Shown here piece by piece: positions 17,404-26,174 of a DNA stretch of 64,000 nt. Source of the DNA: Aporhodopirellula rubra (GTDB taxonomy: Bacteria; Planctomycetota; Planctomycetia; Pirellulales; Pirellulaceae); the NCBI RefSeq assembly GCF_014192335.1, contig NZ_JACHXU010000002.1, positions 62,001-126,000 on the forward strand. Reading direction: 5' to 3'. The notes beneath the pieces are model-generated. The model saw only the letters and a program-made list of their open reading frames with translations, had not been told where the DNA came from and did not search any database. A program made the position numbers and the translations under genes. Numbering within the stretch: the first letter of the stretch is position 1; every line of letters starts with the position of its first letter.

Positions 17404-19026
17404 ATGTTAGGCGCCATCCTTCTCACCGCCGTGTTGCTGGTTCTGGGCGTCGTGCTGCGCCGTCGGTTCCGCATATTGGCGATCGCCCGCATACCCGCAT
17501 CGTTGATTGCAGGAGCTATCGGTCTAATCGCATGGCAGATCATTCTGTGGAGCGTCGCCGGGGCCGACGAAGCCGAACCCGATCGATGGACACAATGGGT
17601 ACAGGCATTTACTAATGACTCGATCGCCAATCTCCGGTCGTGGCCCGGGTGGCTCATCGCGGTCGTGTTCTCGGGAATGCTGCTATCACGTTCGCCGCAA
17701 AATGGTGATACGACGCCGCCAAGCTCTCGCCCGCAATCTAAAACCGCGTCTCATGACCAACACGGGTTTTCGCCCGTTGCACGCGAAGCACTGATGGTAT
17801 GGATCATTGTGCTCGGCCAAACGGTGGTGGGGTTGTGGTTAGTTTGGTGGTGGATCGGGCCACAGTTTAACCTTCCTCATTCAGCGGCAATGCTGATCGA
17901 GACCGGGTTCGCGGGAGGTCACGGAACGGCCGCTGCGATGGGAGCGGTCTTTTCACATCCGACAATCAATATGAAAGAAGGCCTCGACCTCGGCGTGTTG
18001 ATGGCCACGTCCGGATTGGTGTACGGACTGGTATCGGGAATCCTCTGGATCGAAGTCGGTGCGCGGCGAGGGTGGATCGCCGCCGATCGATTTGCGACAG
18101 CGAACACGAGTGACTCAATCAATAACGACTCGCACGTCGAGGCGTCTCGAGATCCCACCAACCCAACGAGTCTCTCCGAACCAAACGTGGCGTCATCGAT
18201 TGCCGATGCGATCGAACCGCTCCTGTTGCAACTCGTGTTTTTGATGTTGGCTTTCGGCATCGGGCTAGCCATGCAGAGCCTCGTCGATTCACTCGCCTCC
18301 GCGGTGGACGCCTCTAAAATCTTTGCCGGATCCGACTCAGCCGACGCGGGCGAACAGGTGCTCCGCGACCGATTACGAATTGCCAGCGTTGTGGGCTCGT
18401 TCCCCCTGTTCATCTACACCCTCTTCGGAGGCGCGATCGTTCGGTTTGCCGTCATCCGCACCGCCGGCGACCGCTGGATCGACCACGACACGATCAGCAG
18501 CCTCGTGGGCGCGAGCATGGACCTGTTGGTCGTTGCCGCGGTCGTGACGCTGAATCTCGCGGTCGTTGTATCACTGTGGATTCCGATCACCGCGTTGTTT
18601 GTCGGTGGTGCCATCTGGTCGACGTTTTGCTTGCTGGTTCTGAGTCGTAGAATTTTGCCTGACAGCCATTGGTTCGAACTCGGGCTGATCAATTTCGGCA
18701 TGTCCACAGGAACAACGGCGACCGGTTTCGTGTTACTGCGGGTGATTGACCCGGAACTGAAAACGCGAGCCGCAGAACACTACGCCCTGGCAGCGCCGCT
18801 ATCGGCCCCATTCATCGGTGGGGGGATGATCACGGTGGGGTTGCCGTTACTTCTGCTCGAACGAGTTCCGATTGCGTTATCCACCGTTTTCATGACCATT
18901 ATGCTGATCTCACTCATTGCCTGGGGGGTCTGGTGGAAGACGAAACTCACATTCCACGAAGGATCCCCAGACGAAAAAACCGGCCCCGATTCCAGGCTCA
19001 GCGACGAATTTGGGCAATCTAGGTGA
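17404..19026 (+). CDS. Sodium/glutamate symporter family protein (GltS-like)
   Basis: 540-residue membrane transporter. The GltS signature is clear: AAMLIETGFAGGHGTAAAMG, followed by a block with GLVYGLVSGILW, and in the second half NFGMSTGTTATGFVLLRVIDP, the mirror-image glycine-rich re-entrant motif. About 12 helices can be counted. It is longer than E. coli GltS (about 400) because of a polar cytoplasmic loop at about residues 230-265 and extra N- and C-terminal residues. The starting MLGAILLTAVLLV is already a membrane helix. Substrate is probably glutamate or another dicarboxylic amino acid, by family. Confidence 0.88.
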   Translation: MLGAILLTAVLLVLGVVLRRRFRILAIARIPASLIAGAIGLIAWQIILWSVAGADEAEPDRWTQWVQAFTNDSIANLRSWPGWLIAVVFSGMLLSRSPQNGDTTPPSSRPQSKTASHDQHGFSPVAREALMVWIIVLGQTVVGLWLVWWWIGPQFNLPHSAAMLIETGFAGGHGTAAAMGAVFSHPTINMKEGLDLGVLMATSGLVYGLVSGILWIEVGARRGWIAADRFATANTSDSINNDSHVEASRDPTNPTSLSEPNVASSIADAIEPLLLQLVFLMLAFGIGLAMQSLVDSLASAVDASKIFAGSDSADAGEQVLRDRLRIASVVGSFPLFIYTLFGGAIVRFAVIRTAGDRWIDHDTISSLVGASMDLLVVAAVVTLNLAVVVSLWIPITALFVGGAIWSTFCLLVLSRRILPDSHWFELGLINFGMSTGTTATGFVLLRVIDPELKTRAAEHYALAAPLSAPFIGGGMITVGLPLLLLERVPIALSTVFMTIMLISLIAWGVWWKTKLTFHEGSPDEKTGPDSRLSDEFGQSR

Positions 19027-19166
19027 GAACACTGAATTGCGTTCTTTCGTCATACCGGTAAACTCAGGGCGTCGAACCGGTCGGGATTCTGCCAAATTTT
19101 GTTTTGGCGATTGCCGGGCTTCCAACGTTTCCTGTGCCATCCGCTCATCACGCGAACATAATTTTC

Positions 19167-20780
19167 ATGGCCGAACTGAACCACGAATGTGGCGTCGCCG
19201 CGATTTACCATCTCTCCGGCCGTGGCCGAAGCCCCATTTGCACCGATGACGGGCCGCGACAAATTTCGCGATTGCTTCCACGGATGCTGCTCGATATCCA
19301 AAACCGCGGACAACTGGCCGCCGGGATGAGCACGTTTGATCCCGACCGCCCGGGCCTGATCAAAACGCTCCGTGACGTCGGCACAGTCACCGAAGTCTTC
19401 CGTCTCAACCACCGCGCCAAAGCCGATTCGCTGATGCAATCGCTGGCGGGTCGCGCCGCGATCGGACACGTCCGATATGCCACCTGCGGTCAAGACGACC
19501 GGAACTATGCCCAACCGTTCGAACGACGCCACATCCACAAACGCAAGTGGTTCAGCTTTTGTTTCAACGGTCAATTGGCCAACTACACGCTGCTCAAACA
19601 GCGACTGCTCGCCGACGGTGATCACCACCTGACGCTCGACACCGATACCGAAATTATCCTGCACGAATTCGGTCGCATTCTGTCAGCCACCAACGGCCGA
19701 CTCGATTGGATCGAAGTCCTTCGTCAAGCCGCGGCCGGATTCGACGGCGCGTATTCGCTGGCGCTACTGACCGGTGAAGGCGAAATGATCGTTGCCCGAG
19801 ATCCGCTGGGCATCAAACCGATGTGTTACATCCATGAAGGTCCATTGTTCGCCGCAGCGAGTGAAAGCGTTGCGTTGCTGAACCTCGGCTTCGAAGCCGA
19901 CCAAATCAAATCGTTGCCGCCTGGCCACGCGATTTTGATTGATCCCGAAAACGGACTCCGCATTGAGCAGTTTGCGGCCCCCCAAGAACCAAAGCATTGC
20001 TTCTTTGAATGGATCTATTTCGCCAACGTCGCCAGCACGCTCGATGATCGCAGCGTTTACCTGAGCCGCACCAATCTGGGCCGGGAACTCGCCGACGCCG
20101 AACGTCGATTCGGTCGCGTGCCGCTCGACGATCCCGACACGATCATCGTCCCGGTGCCGGACACCAGTAAAGCGGCTGCCGATTCGATGGCCTACGAGTT
20201 GTCGATCCCGTGCCGCGAAGGATTGATCCGAAACCGCTACGCCGGACGAACGTTTATCGAAGGCGGACGAGCCCGGAAAGCCAAAGCCGCGGCGAAGTAC
20301 ACCCCACTGCGTGAAGTACTCAAAGGCAAACGTGTCATCCTGGTCGAAGATTCGATCGTCCGCAGCACAACGATGAACGCGTTGTTGGACCGGATCCGCG
20401 ACGTCGGCGGTGCGAAGGAAATCCACGTTCGCGTGGCCTGCCCTCCGATCGTGGCCCCGTGTTTTTACGGGATCGACATGAGCACGATCGACCAACTGAT
20501 CGCACCAAAGTACTTCTCCCTCAACGGCGAACTCAGCGACGACGCGCAGCAACGCCTCGCCGATGACCTCGGTGCCGATTCGCTGCAGTACCTGCCGGTT
20601 GACGCCCTCGCACGTGCGATTGATTTGCCGCAGAGCAAACTTTGCCAGGCTTGTGTTACAGGTAAATACCCGACGCCCGTCGGACAACATTTGTATCAAA
20701 TTGCGTGCGATAATCGTGGCTCACGAATCGACAGCCAACGCACCTACGAACAGCTCGCCGCAGCCGTCGGCGTCAGCTAG
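19167..20780 (+). CDS. purF: Amidophosphoribosyltransferase (PurF type)
   Basis: 537-residue glutamine PRPP amidotransferase, first committed step of purine synthesis. The N-terminal Ntn-hydrolase domain starts MAELNHECGV; Cys8 would become the nucleophile after removal of a short propeptide, as in the B. subtilis type. GHVRYATCG and CFNGQLANY are glutaminase motifs. The PRPP site is VILVEDSIVRSTT in a phosphoribosyltransferase domain. Cysteines at about 278, 432, 493 and 496 (the last two in CQAC) match the positions that bind a 4Fe-4S cluster in B. subtilis PurF. The start is ATG 19167; a TTG 63 bp upstream is unlikely. It stands alone, not with other pur genes, so a paralogue cannot be excluded. 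Confidence 0.9.
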   Translation: MAELNHECGVAAIYHLSGRGRSPICTDDGPRQISRLLPRMLLDIQNRGQLAAGMSTFDPDRPGLIKTLRDVGTVTEVFRLNHRAKADSLMQSLAGRAAIGHVRYATCGQDDRNYAQPFERRHIHKRKWFSFCFNGQLANYTLLKQRLLADGDHHLTLDTDTEIILHEFGRILSATNGRLDWIEVLRQAAAGFDGAYSLALLTGEGEMIVARDPLGIKPMCYIHEGPLFAAASESVALLNLGFEADQIKSLPPGHAILIDPENGLRIEQFAAPQEPKHCFFEWIYFANVASTLDDRSVYLSRTNLGRELADAERRFGRVPLDDPDTIIVPVPDTSKAAADSMAYELSIPCREGLIRNRYAGRTFIEGGRARKAKAAAKYTPLREVLKGKRVILVEDSIVRSTTMNALLDRIRDVGGAKEIHVRVACPPIVAPCFYGIDMSTIDQLIAPKYFSLNGELSDDAQQRLADDLGADSLQYLPVDALARAIDLPQSKLCQACVTGKYPTPVGQHLYQIACDNRGSRIDSQRTYEQLAAAVGVS

Positions 20781-20811
20781 TATCATCACGACGATACTCG
20801 GTCACATTCCC

Positions 20812-20835
20812 AGGACGATCCTGCCAGGATCGCCT
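20812..20835. terminator. Inverted repeat after purF, possible terminator
   Basis: CGATCCTG-C-CAGGATCG is a perfect 8-bp inverted repeat, extended by AGG/CCT on the outside with one bulge, 32 bp after the purF stop. There is no T-run and the centre is only one base, so in RNA the hairpin would open to a smaller stem. It may equally be a protein-binding palindrome. Confidence 0.35.
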
Positions 20836-20961
20836 AGAAAACATCCGAACGGAATCGACTAGAATCAGTCAAATGAGCGGGGCACCTCATCACTGTGGAT
20901 TCGCGTCAACGGTTCCATCGTCCGTTCTCCCCACCCAAAAACCCCACTTCGTATTCAACCC

Positions 20962-21924
20962 ATGCGTGTACTTTCTGGCATCCAACCGACCGGCCGGCCC
21001 CACTGGGGAAACTACTTCGGTGCCATTCGCCAATACATCGACCTGCAAGAAAACAACGACGGGTTTTACTTCATCGCCGACCTGCACGCCCTGACCACGG
21101 TTCGTGATCCGGCGCAGCTCCGCGAGAACGTTCTCAACGCCGCACTCGACCTACTCGCCCTCGGACTCGATCCGAACAAAGCGACCCTGTTCGTCCAGTC
21201 CCGGATCCCTGAAGTCACCGAACTGACGTGGCTGTTGCTCACGGGCACGCCGATGGGCTTGCTCGAACGATGTCACGCCTACAAAGACAAAAAGGAACGC
21301 GGCCTCCCCGCCGACGCCGGACTTTTCACGTACCCGGTCCTCATGGCCGCCGACATTCTCGCCTACGATTCGCAAATCGTACCCGTCGGTGCTGACCAAG
21401 TTCAACACATCGAAGTCTGCCGCGACCTCGCCGGATCGTTCCATCATACCTATGGCGAAACGTTCGTCATGCCGAAGGCAAAGACCCTCGATGTCGGCGC
21501 TAAGGTGCCCGGCACCGACGGTCAAAAGATGAGCAAGAGCTACGACAACACATTGCCATTGTTTGGTGACGTGAAGAAAATCCGCAAACAGATCATGCGG
21601 ATCGTCACCGACAGTCGCCCGATGGAAGACCCGAAAGATCCCGAAGGGGATCACCTCTTCGAACTCTATCAACTCTTCGCCGGACCGGATGAAGTCGCGG
21701 CGATGGTGGAGAAGTACCGCGCCGGTGGATTCGGATACGGTGAGATCAAGAAAGCCGTCGCCGAAGTCAGCGAAGCCCATTTCGCGCCCGCCCGCGAACG
21801 TCGCGAAGAACTCGAAAAAGACCTCGATTCGGTCCGCGACATCCTCGACGCCGGTGCCGTGCGAGCACGCGAAGTCGCCGGCGCTGTTCTCGACAGAGCA
21901 CGTTCCGCATGCGGGGTGCGGTGA
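20962..21924 (+). CDS. trpS: Tryptophanyl-tRNA synthetase
   Basis: 320-residue class I synthetase that charges tRNA-Trp. The ATP-binding HIGH-like motif is [13 protein letters not shown] at the N-terminus and the KMSKS loop is [26 protein letters not shown] is also diagnostic. Length is near the bacterial norm (about 330). The ATG at 20962 gives the canonical [11 protein letters not shown] start. The acpS gene begins 4 bp after its stop, so the two are likely cotranscribed. Confidence 0.96.
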   Translation: MRVLSGIQPTGRPHWGNYFGAIRQYIDLQENNDGFYFIADLHALTTVRDPAQLRENVLNAALDLLALGLDPNKATLFVQSRIPEVTELTWLLLTGTPMGLLERCHAYKDKKERGLPADAGLFTYPVLMAADILAYDSQIVPVGADQVQHIEVCRDLAGSFHHTYGETFVMPKAKTLDVGAKVPGTDGQKMSKSYDNTLPLFGDVKKIRKQIMRIVTDSRPMEDPKDPEGDHLFELYQLFAGPDEVAAMVEKYRAGGFGYGEIKKAVAEVSEAHFAPARERREELEKDLDSVRDILDAGAVRAREVAGAVLDRARSACGVR

Positions 21925-21928
21925 CACC

Positions 21929-22342
21929 ATGGCGATCGTTGCCGTCGGAACGGAAATTGTGCAGTGTGCTCGGATCTCGCAAATGATCCAACAGCACGGC
22001 GAACAGTTTCTCGAACGCGTTTTCACGCCCGCAGAAATTGATCACTGTGCCCAATTGCCCGACGCCACCAGCCACTTCTCGCGGCGATGGGCGGCAAAAC
22101 AAGCGGTCTACAAAGCCCTTCATTGCCATCGCAAAGGTGTCCGCTGGACCGAAATCGAAATCCAAACACGCCCTCACAGCGGCCCCACCATCTCATTGAC
22201 CGGCAGCGCCCACGAACGGGCCCTCGACGCCGGAGTCGACACCATCCACCTCAGCCTCGGTGGATGCCGAACCCAAGCGATCGCGTATGTGATCCTATGG
22301 CAAGACGACACGTTCGAAACCCATCCATCGGACGACGACTGA
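21929..22342 (+). CDS. acpS: Holo-[acyl-carrier-protein] synthase
   Basis: 137-residue AcpS-type phosphopantetheinyl transferase. The magnesium-binding aspartate of the usual GTDIV motif is replaced: here it reads AVGTEIVQCARI, with Glu. The second motif, FSRRWAAKQAVYKAL, is intact in its WAAKEA-like core, again with a substitution (Gln for Glu). The C-terminal LSL motif is IHLSLGGCRTQAIAYVIL, without the usual SHD. It is therefore a divergent AcpS whose activity is not certain. It starts 4 bp after trpS. If active it would load fatty-acid ACP. It is the only such transferase in the window and might also load the synthetase at 42493-48489, although AcpS enzymes rarely accept peptidyl carriers. 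Confidence 0.82.
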   Translation: MAIVAVGTEIVQCARISQMIQQHGEQFLERVFTPAEIDHCAQLPDATSHFSRRWAAKQAVYKALHCHRKGVRWTEIEIQTRPHSGPTISLTGSAHERALDAGVDTIHLSLGGCRTQAIAYVILWQDDTFETHPSDDD

Positions 22343-22417
22343 GCGACCACTCCCCTCGCAGCCCCAATCGCCCCGCGAAACCACCACCCCAAGGGCTGCG
22401 ATCACCCACGGCGCGCA

Positions 22418-22499
22418 TACGCCGAAGGCGTTACAGAGATTAGCCGGCAGTCGAGCGAAGCGAACACTGCCGGCTATTGTCGAAGATGCCTCCGGCGTA
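22418..22499. repeat. Nested inverted-repeat element (REP-like)
   Basis: Two nested stems share one centre. Inner: TAGCCGGCAGT (22441-22451) with ACTGCCGGCTA (22466-22476), a perfect 11-bp match, 14-base loop. Outer: TACGCCGAAGGC (22418-22429) with GCCTCCGGCGTA (22488-22499), 11 of 12. The loop holds CGAGCGAAGCGAA. It sits after acpS and looks like a dispersed planctomycete repeat unit. Only one copy is seen in this window. Confidence 0.6.
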
Positions 22500-22603
22500 C
22501 ACGAACTCTTGAACAACCAAGATCTGCAACACGCGAAATAAAGTCGCAACGGCTTTCGGTCACCTTCTACTCCCGACGAAAAAACAACAGGACGAATCAC
22601 CCA

Positions 22604-23067
22604 ATGAGCTTCCGAGAAGAAAGCCCCAAAATCGATCCTCCTTAGACGCAGCGTGAAAAGATCAACGCGGCTCTTCTACGTCGTTGGCTACTCGCCGATG
22701 GGAAGCCAACGACAGCTCCCTCGTGGGCGAACACTTTCATCCTGAATGCATGGTCAGCGGCCTGGCCCCCGAGGTGATTAAGGGCTTGGATGAGATGCGT
22801 GTTACCCACCGGGCCATGTGTGCAAGATTGCATCATCGCACAGTGACCATCCATCATTTGCTACTGCGCGGCGATCAGTTCACGGCCACGATGGAATTCG
22901 AAGGACACCAACAGGACCCTGGAATTGACGTCGCCTTAGACACGGCCTGCTTTGGGACATTGAAGGACGGACTGATCTACCGCGCACACAATGTCATCGA
23001 CTAAACCGGGCTGTACGCCAAACTCGGCCTGTTGGATGTGGCCAAATTAGACGAGCACTTTGGATAG
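22604..23067 (+). pseudogene. Degraded SnoaL-like (NTF2-fold) polyketide-cyclase-type gene
   Basis: The intact part (about 22687-23001) reads WEANDSSLVGEHFHPECMVS and goes on through EVIKGLDEMRVTHRAMCARL and FTATMEFEGHQ to YRAHNVID, a SnoaL/NTF2-like fold used by small cyclases and ester-processing enzymes. The frame is broken at three points. (1) ATG 22604 runs 13 codons to TAG at 22643-22645. (2) The same frame continues as EKINAALLRRWLLADG, a plausible N-terminus, but the rest lies in another frame, so a shift occurs near 22690-22700. (3) TAA at 23002-23004 is followed in frame by TGLYAKLGLLDVAKLDEHFG and TAG at 23065. A fragment-only gene starting near 22684 is the alternative reading. 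Confidence 0.55.
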
Positions 23068-23097
23068 ATCGACAGCGATCGGACGCCGCAGAGACGC

Positions 23098-23430
23098 CTA
23101 CGACTCTTCCGGCGCGTTGCGACGAAAAACGGCGACGATGTCTTCCACGGGGACAACAAACAATTGATTGTCGTGCTCGAGATCGACCGGAATCGCGTTC
23201 TTAGGATGAAAGAGAATCTTGTCGTACTGACGAAGAGGCAACTCTTCATCATTTTCAACTGCCGCACTGATCGTGACGATGCGTCCGGTGATCGTTGGGA
23301 TTTCAGCCGCGTCAGGCAGCGCGATGCCGCCTCGCGTTTCACGCTTGGGCTCATCCTTGCGGACGAGCACACGATCTCCGATCGGTTCCACGTATTCGAA
23401 CGTGGATGAAGCTACTTTTTTCTTTGCCAT
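23098..23430 (-). CDS. GroES-family co-chaperonin
   Basis: 110-residue GroES-like protein, the lid of the GroEL folding chamber. Core signatures are PIGDRVLVRKDEP, the mobile loop RETRGGIALPDAAEIP, and a C-terminal block with YDKILFHPKNAIPVDL. The mobile loop keeps GGI(A/V)LP, the part that touches GroEL. It differs from standard GroES in its longer N-terminus and the absence of the usual TGGGVVKAVG stretch after the loop. It follows the PIN/TRAM gene by 3 bp with no groEL next to it, so it may be a second, specialised copy. Planctomycetes often carry several groES/groEL copies (established knowledge). Confidence 0.88.
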   Translation of the reverse strand: MAKKKVASSTFEYVEPIGDRVLVRKDEPKRETRGGIALPDAAEIPTITGRIVTISAAVENDEELPLRQYDKILFHPKNAIPVDLEHDNQLFVVPVEDIVAVFRRNAPEES

Positions 23431-23433
23431 GAA

Positions 23434-24441
23434 TCAGTGCGCGTCGACTTTGGTGAAGATCATTTTGCCAGCGTTGGTTTGGAGAGTACTCGTCACTCGG
23501 ACGTCGAGCTCTTGGCCGATTCGGTTTCGACCACCCTCCACCACGACCATCGTACCATCATCGAGGTAACCGATTCCTTGCTCAGGGCCTTCGCCCGGTT
23601 TAATCACACGCAATCGGAATGTTTCGTCAGGCAAGAAGACCGGTCGTAACGCGTTGCTGATCTCATTGAGGTTGATCACCGGGACGCCTTGAACCTTGGC
23701 AACCTTGTTCAAGTTGAAATCGCCCGTGACCACTTTGCCTTCGAGGTGCTTGGCCAGCAAAACAAGTTTCAAATCGACCGTCTGGCCCGCGAGCTCAGGG
23801 AGTTCACGGTCAAAGATTTGCAAATCGACATTCTCGTCCGCACGCAAACGGTTGAGCACATCCAACCCACGACGACCACGGGTACGACGCAGTTTGTCAC
23901 TGCTGTCGGCGATCGCCTGCAACTCGCTCAATGCGAATCGAGGCATGATCAGTTGGTTGTCAAAAACACCCGTCGCGACCAAGTCAGCAATCCGGCCATC
24001 GATCACAACACTCGTGTCCAAGATCAAAGGCTTAAACCCTTTCACCTCTCGCACAAATTCGACATAAGGAATCAAAAAGCGAAAGTCATCTTTGGTCTGC
24101 AACAACACCGACGTGCAGAGATAACACAAACAAATCCCGACAACCAAACGGATGTGATTAGCGCTGGCGAACTGGTCCAAAAACGGCGCCGCCGCGATCG
24201 TGAGGATATACGTCAACAACACCCCCACCAACACACCAAAGTAGATCGATGTGATCGTGTCGATACGTTTGCGTGGGAGGTAGATATCAAAGATCACCAT
24301 CCCCACGGCCAACCCCATGATGATGACGAAATTCATCCACGGCAGATATGTGGATCCGCCGCTGGGCAGCGAGGTGTTAATAATTGCCGAAACGCCACCG
24401 GCGCATAGCAAAAAGAAAAGACGCAGAACGATCAGTGCCAT
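23434..24441 (-). CDS. Membrane-anchored PIN/TRAM domain protein (YacL-like)
   Basis: 335 residues. The N-terminus has four membrane helices (about 1-110), followed by a PIN nuclease domain (about 140-255) with the first acidic residues in LILDTSVVIDGRIADL and later ones in VVTGDFNLNKVA. A TRAM domain lies at the end (about 275-335). The layout matches Bacillus YacL, a conserved protein thought to act on RNA. Metal-binding aspartates appear conserved, so nuclease activity is plausible but unproven. It is the first gene of a pair with groES, 3 bp apart. Confidence 0.9.
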   Translation of the reverse strand: MALIVLRLFFLLCAGGVSAIINTSLPSGGSTYLPWMNFVIIMGLAVGMVIFDIYLPRKRIDTITSIYFGVLVGVLLTYILTIAAAPFLDQFASANHIRLVVGICLCYLCTSVLLQTKDDFRFLIPYVEFVREVKGFKPLILDTSVVIDGRIADLVATGVFDNQLIMPRFALSELQAIADSSDKLRRTRGRRGLDVLNRLRADENVDLQIFDRELPELAGQTVDLKLVLLAKHLEGKVVTGDFNLNKVAKVQGVPVINLNEISNALRPVFLPDETFRLRVIKPGEGPEQGIGYLDDGTMVVVEGGRNRIGQELDVRVTSTLQTNAGKMIFTKVDAH

Positions 24442-24683
24442 ATGTGTCTGCAGCCCACGCTCGAAACGCGGACCGACCTAAAGCTTTAAGGAGGGAGGGA
24501 AAGCGGAGGAATCGACCAGTGTAAATGCTCAGTTGGAATCGCCCAGGGGTTGCCCCACGCGAACGAGCCGATTCTGCCATCGCTGGTTCGGTTTGTAGTG
24601 GGACGAGCCCAACAGTGGCAAGGTTTTGTTGCTTTTGAGATTAAGCACAAATTTTCCTGCCGGTTACCGAACCACTCCCAACT

Positions 24684-25844
24684 CTACCAGTCGGCCAACG
24701 GTCCCGCCGTCGAATGCTCCAGACTCGCATACTGCTGATCACAGAACTGATCGGTCATTCCGGCGATGTATTCACCGATAACCCTCGCCAGAGGTCGGGA
24801 TTCTGCCCGACGCCGAAATCGCATCGGCAAACGACTTGGTGTATGACTTAATACATCAAACAACACGCGCACCCGGTTTGCGGCCGATTCACGCACTGGT
24901 ATTAACCTGGGGTGACGATAGACCGCGTTAAATAAAAACCGTTCTAACTCACTGCGTTCGGCCGCCAACGTGTCGCTGTGATGGACACGGATTCCGGCGT
25001 CACAAACATCCTCGGCCGACATTCCTTGTGCCGTTTGCAGTAAATCAACCGACACGTGCAGCAAATCGCTTACTTGCAAATCGATCAGTTCATGCACCAA
25101 TAGTTGCCGCATCGGGCCGATGGGCAACTCACCTGCTTTTTCGCGCACCCGCCTCATCGCTCGACGGATGATCGCCAACTCGGAAAGACTGTCGATCGAC
25201 AGCAATCCCATCTGCAACGCGTCATCAATATCGTGTGCGTCATAGGCGATCGAATCCGCGGCGTCGACGATCTGCACCTCTAACAACGGTGCTCGCCCGA
25301 CGGCCGCCTCGCTCTTGTGAGCCCGGGTGTCCTGACCGGCCAAGGTTTCCGCCGACAGATTCAATCCGGCGAATTCGTGATATCGCTGCTCCAGTTCCTC
25401 GACGATCGTCAATGCGAACTGGTTATGTGAAAACCCGCCAACCGAATGCATGCACTCGCTCAAGACGTCCTCGCCGCAATGTCCATAGGGCGGGTGCCCG
25501 ATATCATGCATCAAAGCCAGCGCTTCGGTTAAATCTTCGTTGAGCCGGAGAACGCGGGCCAAAGTGCGGGCGACGGAGGCGACCTCGAACGTGTGCGTCA
25601 AACGCGTGCGGTGATAGGTTCCCATCTCACCGGTGAAAACCTGCATTTTGCCCGACAACCGGCGAAACGCACTGCTGTGCAGAATCCGATCTCGGTCCCG
25701 TCCATAGGGTCCCCGATAGGCGTGTGGCGGTTCGTGCTTGACCCGTCCGGCCGAATCACTGCTGTGCATCGCGTAAGATGCGAGCAGCAAATGCTCTCGG
25801 TCCGCGTATCGCCGCAGGTCAATCAGAGGGCCGCCGGTGGACAT
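24684..25844 (-). CDS. dGTPase-like HD-domain deoxynucleotide triphosphohydrolase
   Basis: 386 residues when started at ATG 25844; the frame is open to a TTG at 25880. It belongs to the HD superfamily that splits dNTPs to deoxynucleoside and triphosphate. Landmarks: GRDRDRILHSSAFRRLSGKM (nucleotide loop), first metal histidine in RLTHTFEVASVA, the HD pair in LALMHDIGHPPYGHCGE, and the last metal aspartate in VDAADSIAYDAHD. All HD ligands are present. The C-terminus is the usual all-helical part. It probably balances dNTP pools; specificity for dGTP over other dNTPs is not fixed by sequence. It is 242 bp from the PIN/TRAM gene, so it may have its own transcript. Confidence 0.9.
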   Translation of the reverse strand: MSTGGPLIDLRRYADREHLLLASYAMHSSDSAGRVKHEPPHAYRGPYGRDRDRILHSSAFRRLSGKMQVFTGEMGTYHRTRLTHTFEVASVARTLARVLRLNEDLTEALALMHDIGHPPYGHCGEDVLSECMHSVGGFSHNQFALTIVEELEQRYHEFAGLNLSAETLAGQDTRAHKSEAAVGRAPLLEVQIVDAADSIAYDAHDIDDALQMGLLSIDSLSELAIIRRAMRRVREKAGELPIGPMRQLLVHELIDLQVSDLLHVSVDLLQTAQGMSAEDVCDAGIRVHHSDTLAAERSELERFLFNAVYRHPRLIPVRESAANRVRVLFDVLSHTPSRLPMRFRRRAESRPLARVIGEYIAGMTDQFCDQQYASLEHSTAGPLADW

Positions 25845-26174
25845 AGTGGGTGCGGGGAACTCGGCAACGGTGGTAGGCAACGGACCAGCGACTTCAATGG
25901 AGGAATACGAGGAGGACGGAGCGAACAGCCGCCCGTGACTTTCGATTAACTACTCCAAACCAAACCCCACGGGGCACGGCAAGCGAGAGAGAAACACACA
26001 ATTTCGATACGCTCACGCCATCTCAGGGTAGCTTTTTTCCGCAAATAAGCCCAGAGCAAGTAATTACGGATGCGTCAGTTGTGATGGGTGAACGGGCGAA
26101 TAGAATGGGGGCTCATTGAATCGCAATTGATCTTCCCCATTTCGGACCAACGCCCCTTGCGGGGGGCGAATTTT

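Noticed and set aside
23689..24408. 239-codon open frame antisense to the PIN/TRAM gene
   Set aside because: Gln/Thr/His-rich shadow, no recognisable domain.
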